Below, one piece after another: positions 31,365-31,695 of a stretch of DNA of 31,695 nt (the stretch's first letter is position 1; every line of letters begins with the position of its first letter). Made by a program: the position numbers and the translations under genes. The notes beneath the pieces are model-generated. The model was not told the origin of the DNA. It was given only the letters and a program-made list of their open reading frames with translations, and searched no databases. The stretch comes from an uncultured Oscillospiraceae bacterium. GTDB taxonomy: Bacteria > Bacillota > Clostridia > Oscillospirales > Oscillospiraceae. The stretch spans positions 1 to 31,695 of the forward strand of contig CAKTMQ010000007.1 in assembly GCA_934573945.1 (NCBI GenBank), given 5' to 3'.

Positions 31365-31419
31365 GGCTCGCGCTCCTCGCTTTTTCTTGACTCTTTTTCC
31401 CTATAAGGATACAATGTAT

Positions 31420-31448
31420 ATTATACCTTATCCCCCTCTTTTTCGCAA
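31420..31448 (-). promoter_or_regulatory. hprK operon promoter
   Basis: On the minus strand TTGCGA (31443-31448) and a perfect TATAAT (31420-31425) are 17 bp apart, about 55 bp before the hprK ATG. Confidence 0.75.
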
Positions 31449-31491
31449 CTTTCCTATCTGAAAATTTTTTCAGTTTTTTGTCAAATAATGC

Positions 31492-31520
31492 TTGCATTTC
31501 TTCCAAACTTCTGGTATGAT
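31492..31520 (+). promoter_or_regulatory. rpmB promoter
   Basis: TTGCAT (31492-31497), a 17-bp spacer and TATGAT (31515-31520), with an extended TGG just before the -10. The ribosome site AAGGAGG is at 31565-31571. Confidence 0.8.
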
Positions 31521-31579
31521 AGCTTTTGCTTGTGAACGATAAGCAAGCATGATGTCACGACAGCAAGGAGGTGCAACGG

Positions 31580-31695
31580 ATGGCTAAGTGCGAGTTCTGC
31601 GATAAGGGCGTGACCTTCGGTATCAAGGTTTCCCACTCTCATCGTCGTTCCAATCGTCCCTGGAAGCCCAACGTCAAGCGCGTGAAGGCTTTGAT
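31580..31695 (+). CDS. rpmB: 50S ribosomal protein L28 (5' part)
   Basis: The window ends inside this gene. The visible part begins MAKCEFCDKGVTFGIKVSHS, followed by HRRSNRPWKPNVKRVKAL, a clear L28. Cys4 and Cys7 (CEFC) mark the zinc-binding (C+) form. It has a strong promoter and Shine-Dalgarno and is divergent from hprK. Confidence 0.95.
   Translation, partial: MAKCEFCDKGVTFGIKVSHSHRRSNRPWKPNVKRVKAL

Noticed and set aside
1..31695. CRISPR arrays, tRNA or rRNA genes, phage or conjugative modules
   Set aside because: Looked for regular direct repeats with spacers, tRNA-like cloverleaf ends, rRNA motifs and integrase/terminase/relaxase signatures; none seen.

Overview
The window looks like a chromosomal core segment of a moderately GC-rich, endospore-forming Clostridia-class Firmicute, most likely a gut Oscillospirales/Ruminococcaceae-type anaerobe. 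That placement is inferred from the family content and gene order, because no rRNA is present. The supporting evidence is spoIIGA-sigE, a complete spoIIIAA-AH operon, the hprK/murB/rapZ/yvcK/whiA/dnaE block, a ferredoxin-type 2-oxoacid oxidoreductase subunit, and an InlB-repeat surface protein of the kind common in gut Firmicutes.

Layout. 1-573: end of a 2-oxoacid oxidoreductase operon (beta-subunit tail and gamma subunit), closed by a strong terminator. 770-1501: XRE regulator with its own near-consensus promoter. 1502-1838: a gene-poor stretch rich in hairpins that may be a miniature mobile element. 1875-3438 (minus): sigE and spoIIGA. 3552-5401 (minus): a four-gene unit of rarA, DUF951, a 32-aa membrane peptide and a Dabb protein, divergent from nth (5493). 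6131-7385 (plus): a zinc-ribbon membrane protein and three small unrecognised genes. 7489-7551: an orphan 20-aa Cys-rich peptide with its own promoter and terminator. 7613-8068 (minus): a Gdx/SugE-type SMR exporter behind a leader that contains an intrinsic terminator. 8179-12758 (plus): a TetR regulator overlapping by 4 nt with a 1287-aa secreted, membrane-anchored beta-helix/InlB-repeat protein.

12850-15157 (minus): ispA, xseB and xseA. 15214-16047 (minus): nusB and an Asp23-family gene with its own promoter. 16126-20761 (minus): the eight-gene spoIIIA operon behind an excellent match to a sigma-E promoter; sigma-E itself is encoded earlier in the window. 20903-21135: a gene-free interval predicted to fold into a long imperfect duplex and end in a terminator, a candidate 6S-like small RNA. 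21155-31364 (minus): a tight operon of hprK, ROK glucokinase, murB, rapZ, yvcK, whiA, a C_GCAxxG_C_C protein, dnaE and DUF4364. 31580 to the end (plus): start of rpmB, divergent from hprK.

How the parts fit together. SpoIIGA processes pro-sigma-E, and mature sigma-E should switch on spoIIIA, whose products form the mother-cell half of the feeding-tube channel. The hprK operon combines carbon-flux control (HPr kinase, hexose kinase, YvcK, RapZ) with cell-wall precursor synthesis (MurB), division/chromosome control (WhiA) and replication (DnaE). The most interesting accessory region is 6.4-12.8 kb, with small unknown genes, the Cys-rich peptide, the attenuated exporter leader and the TetR/surface-protein pair.
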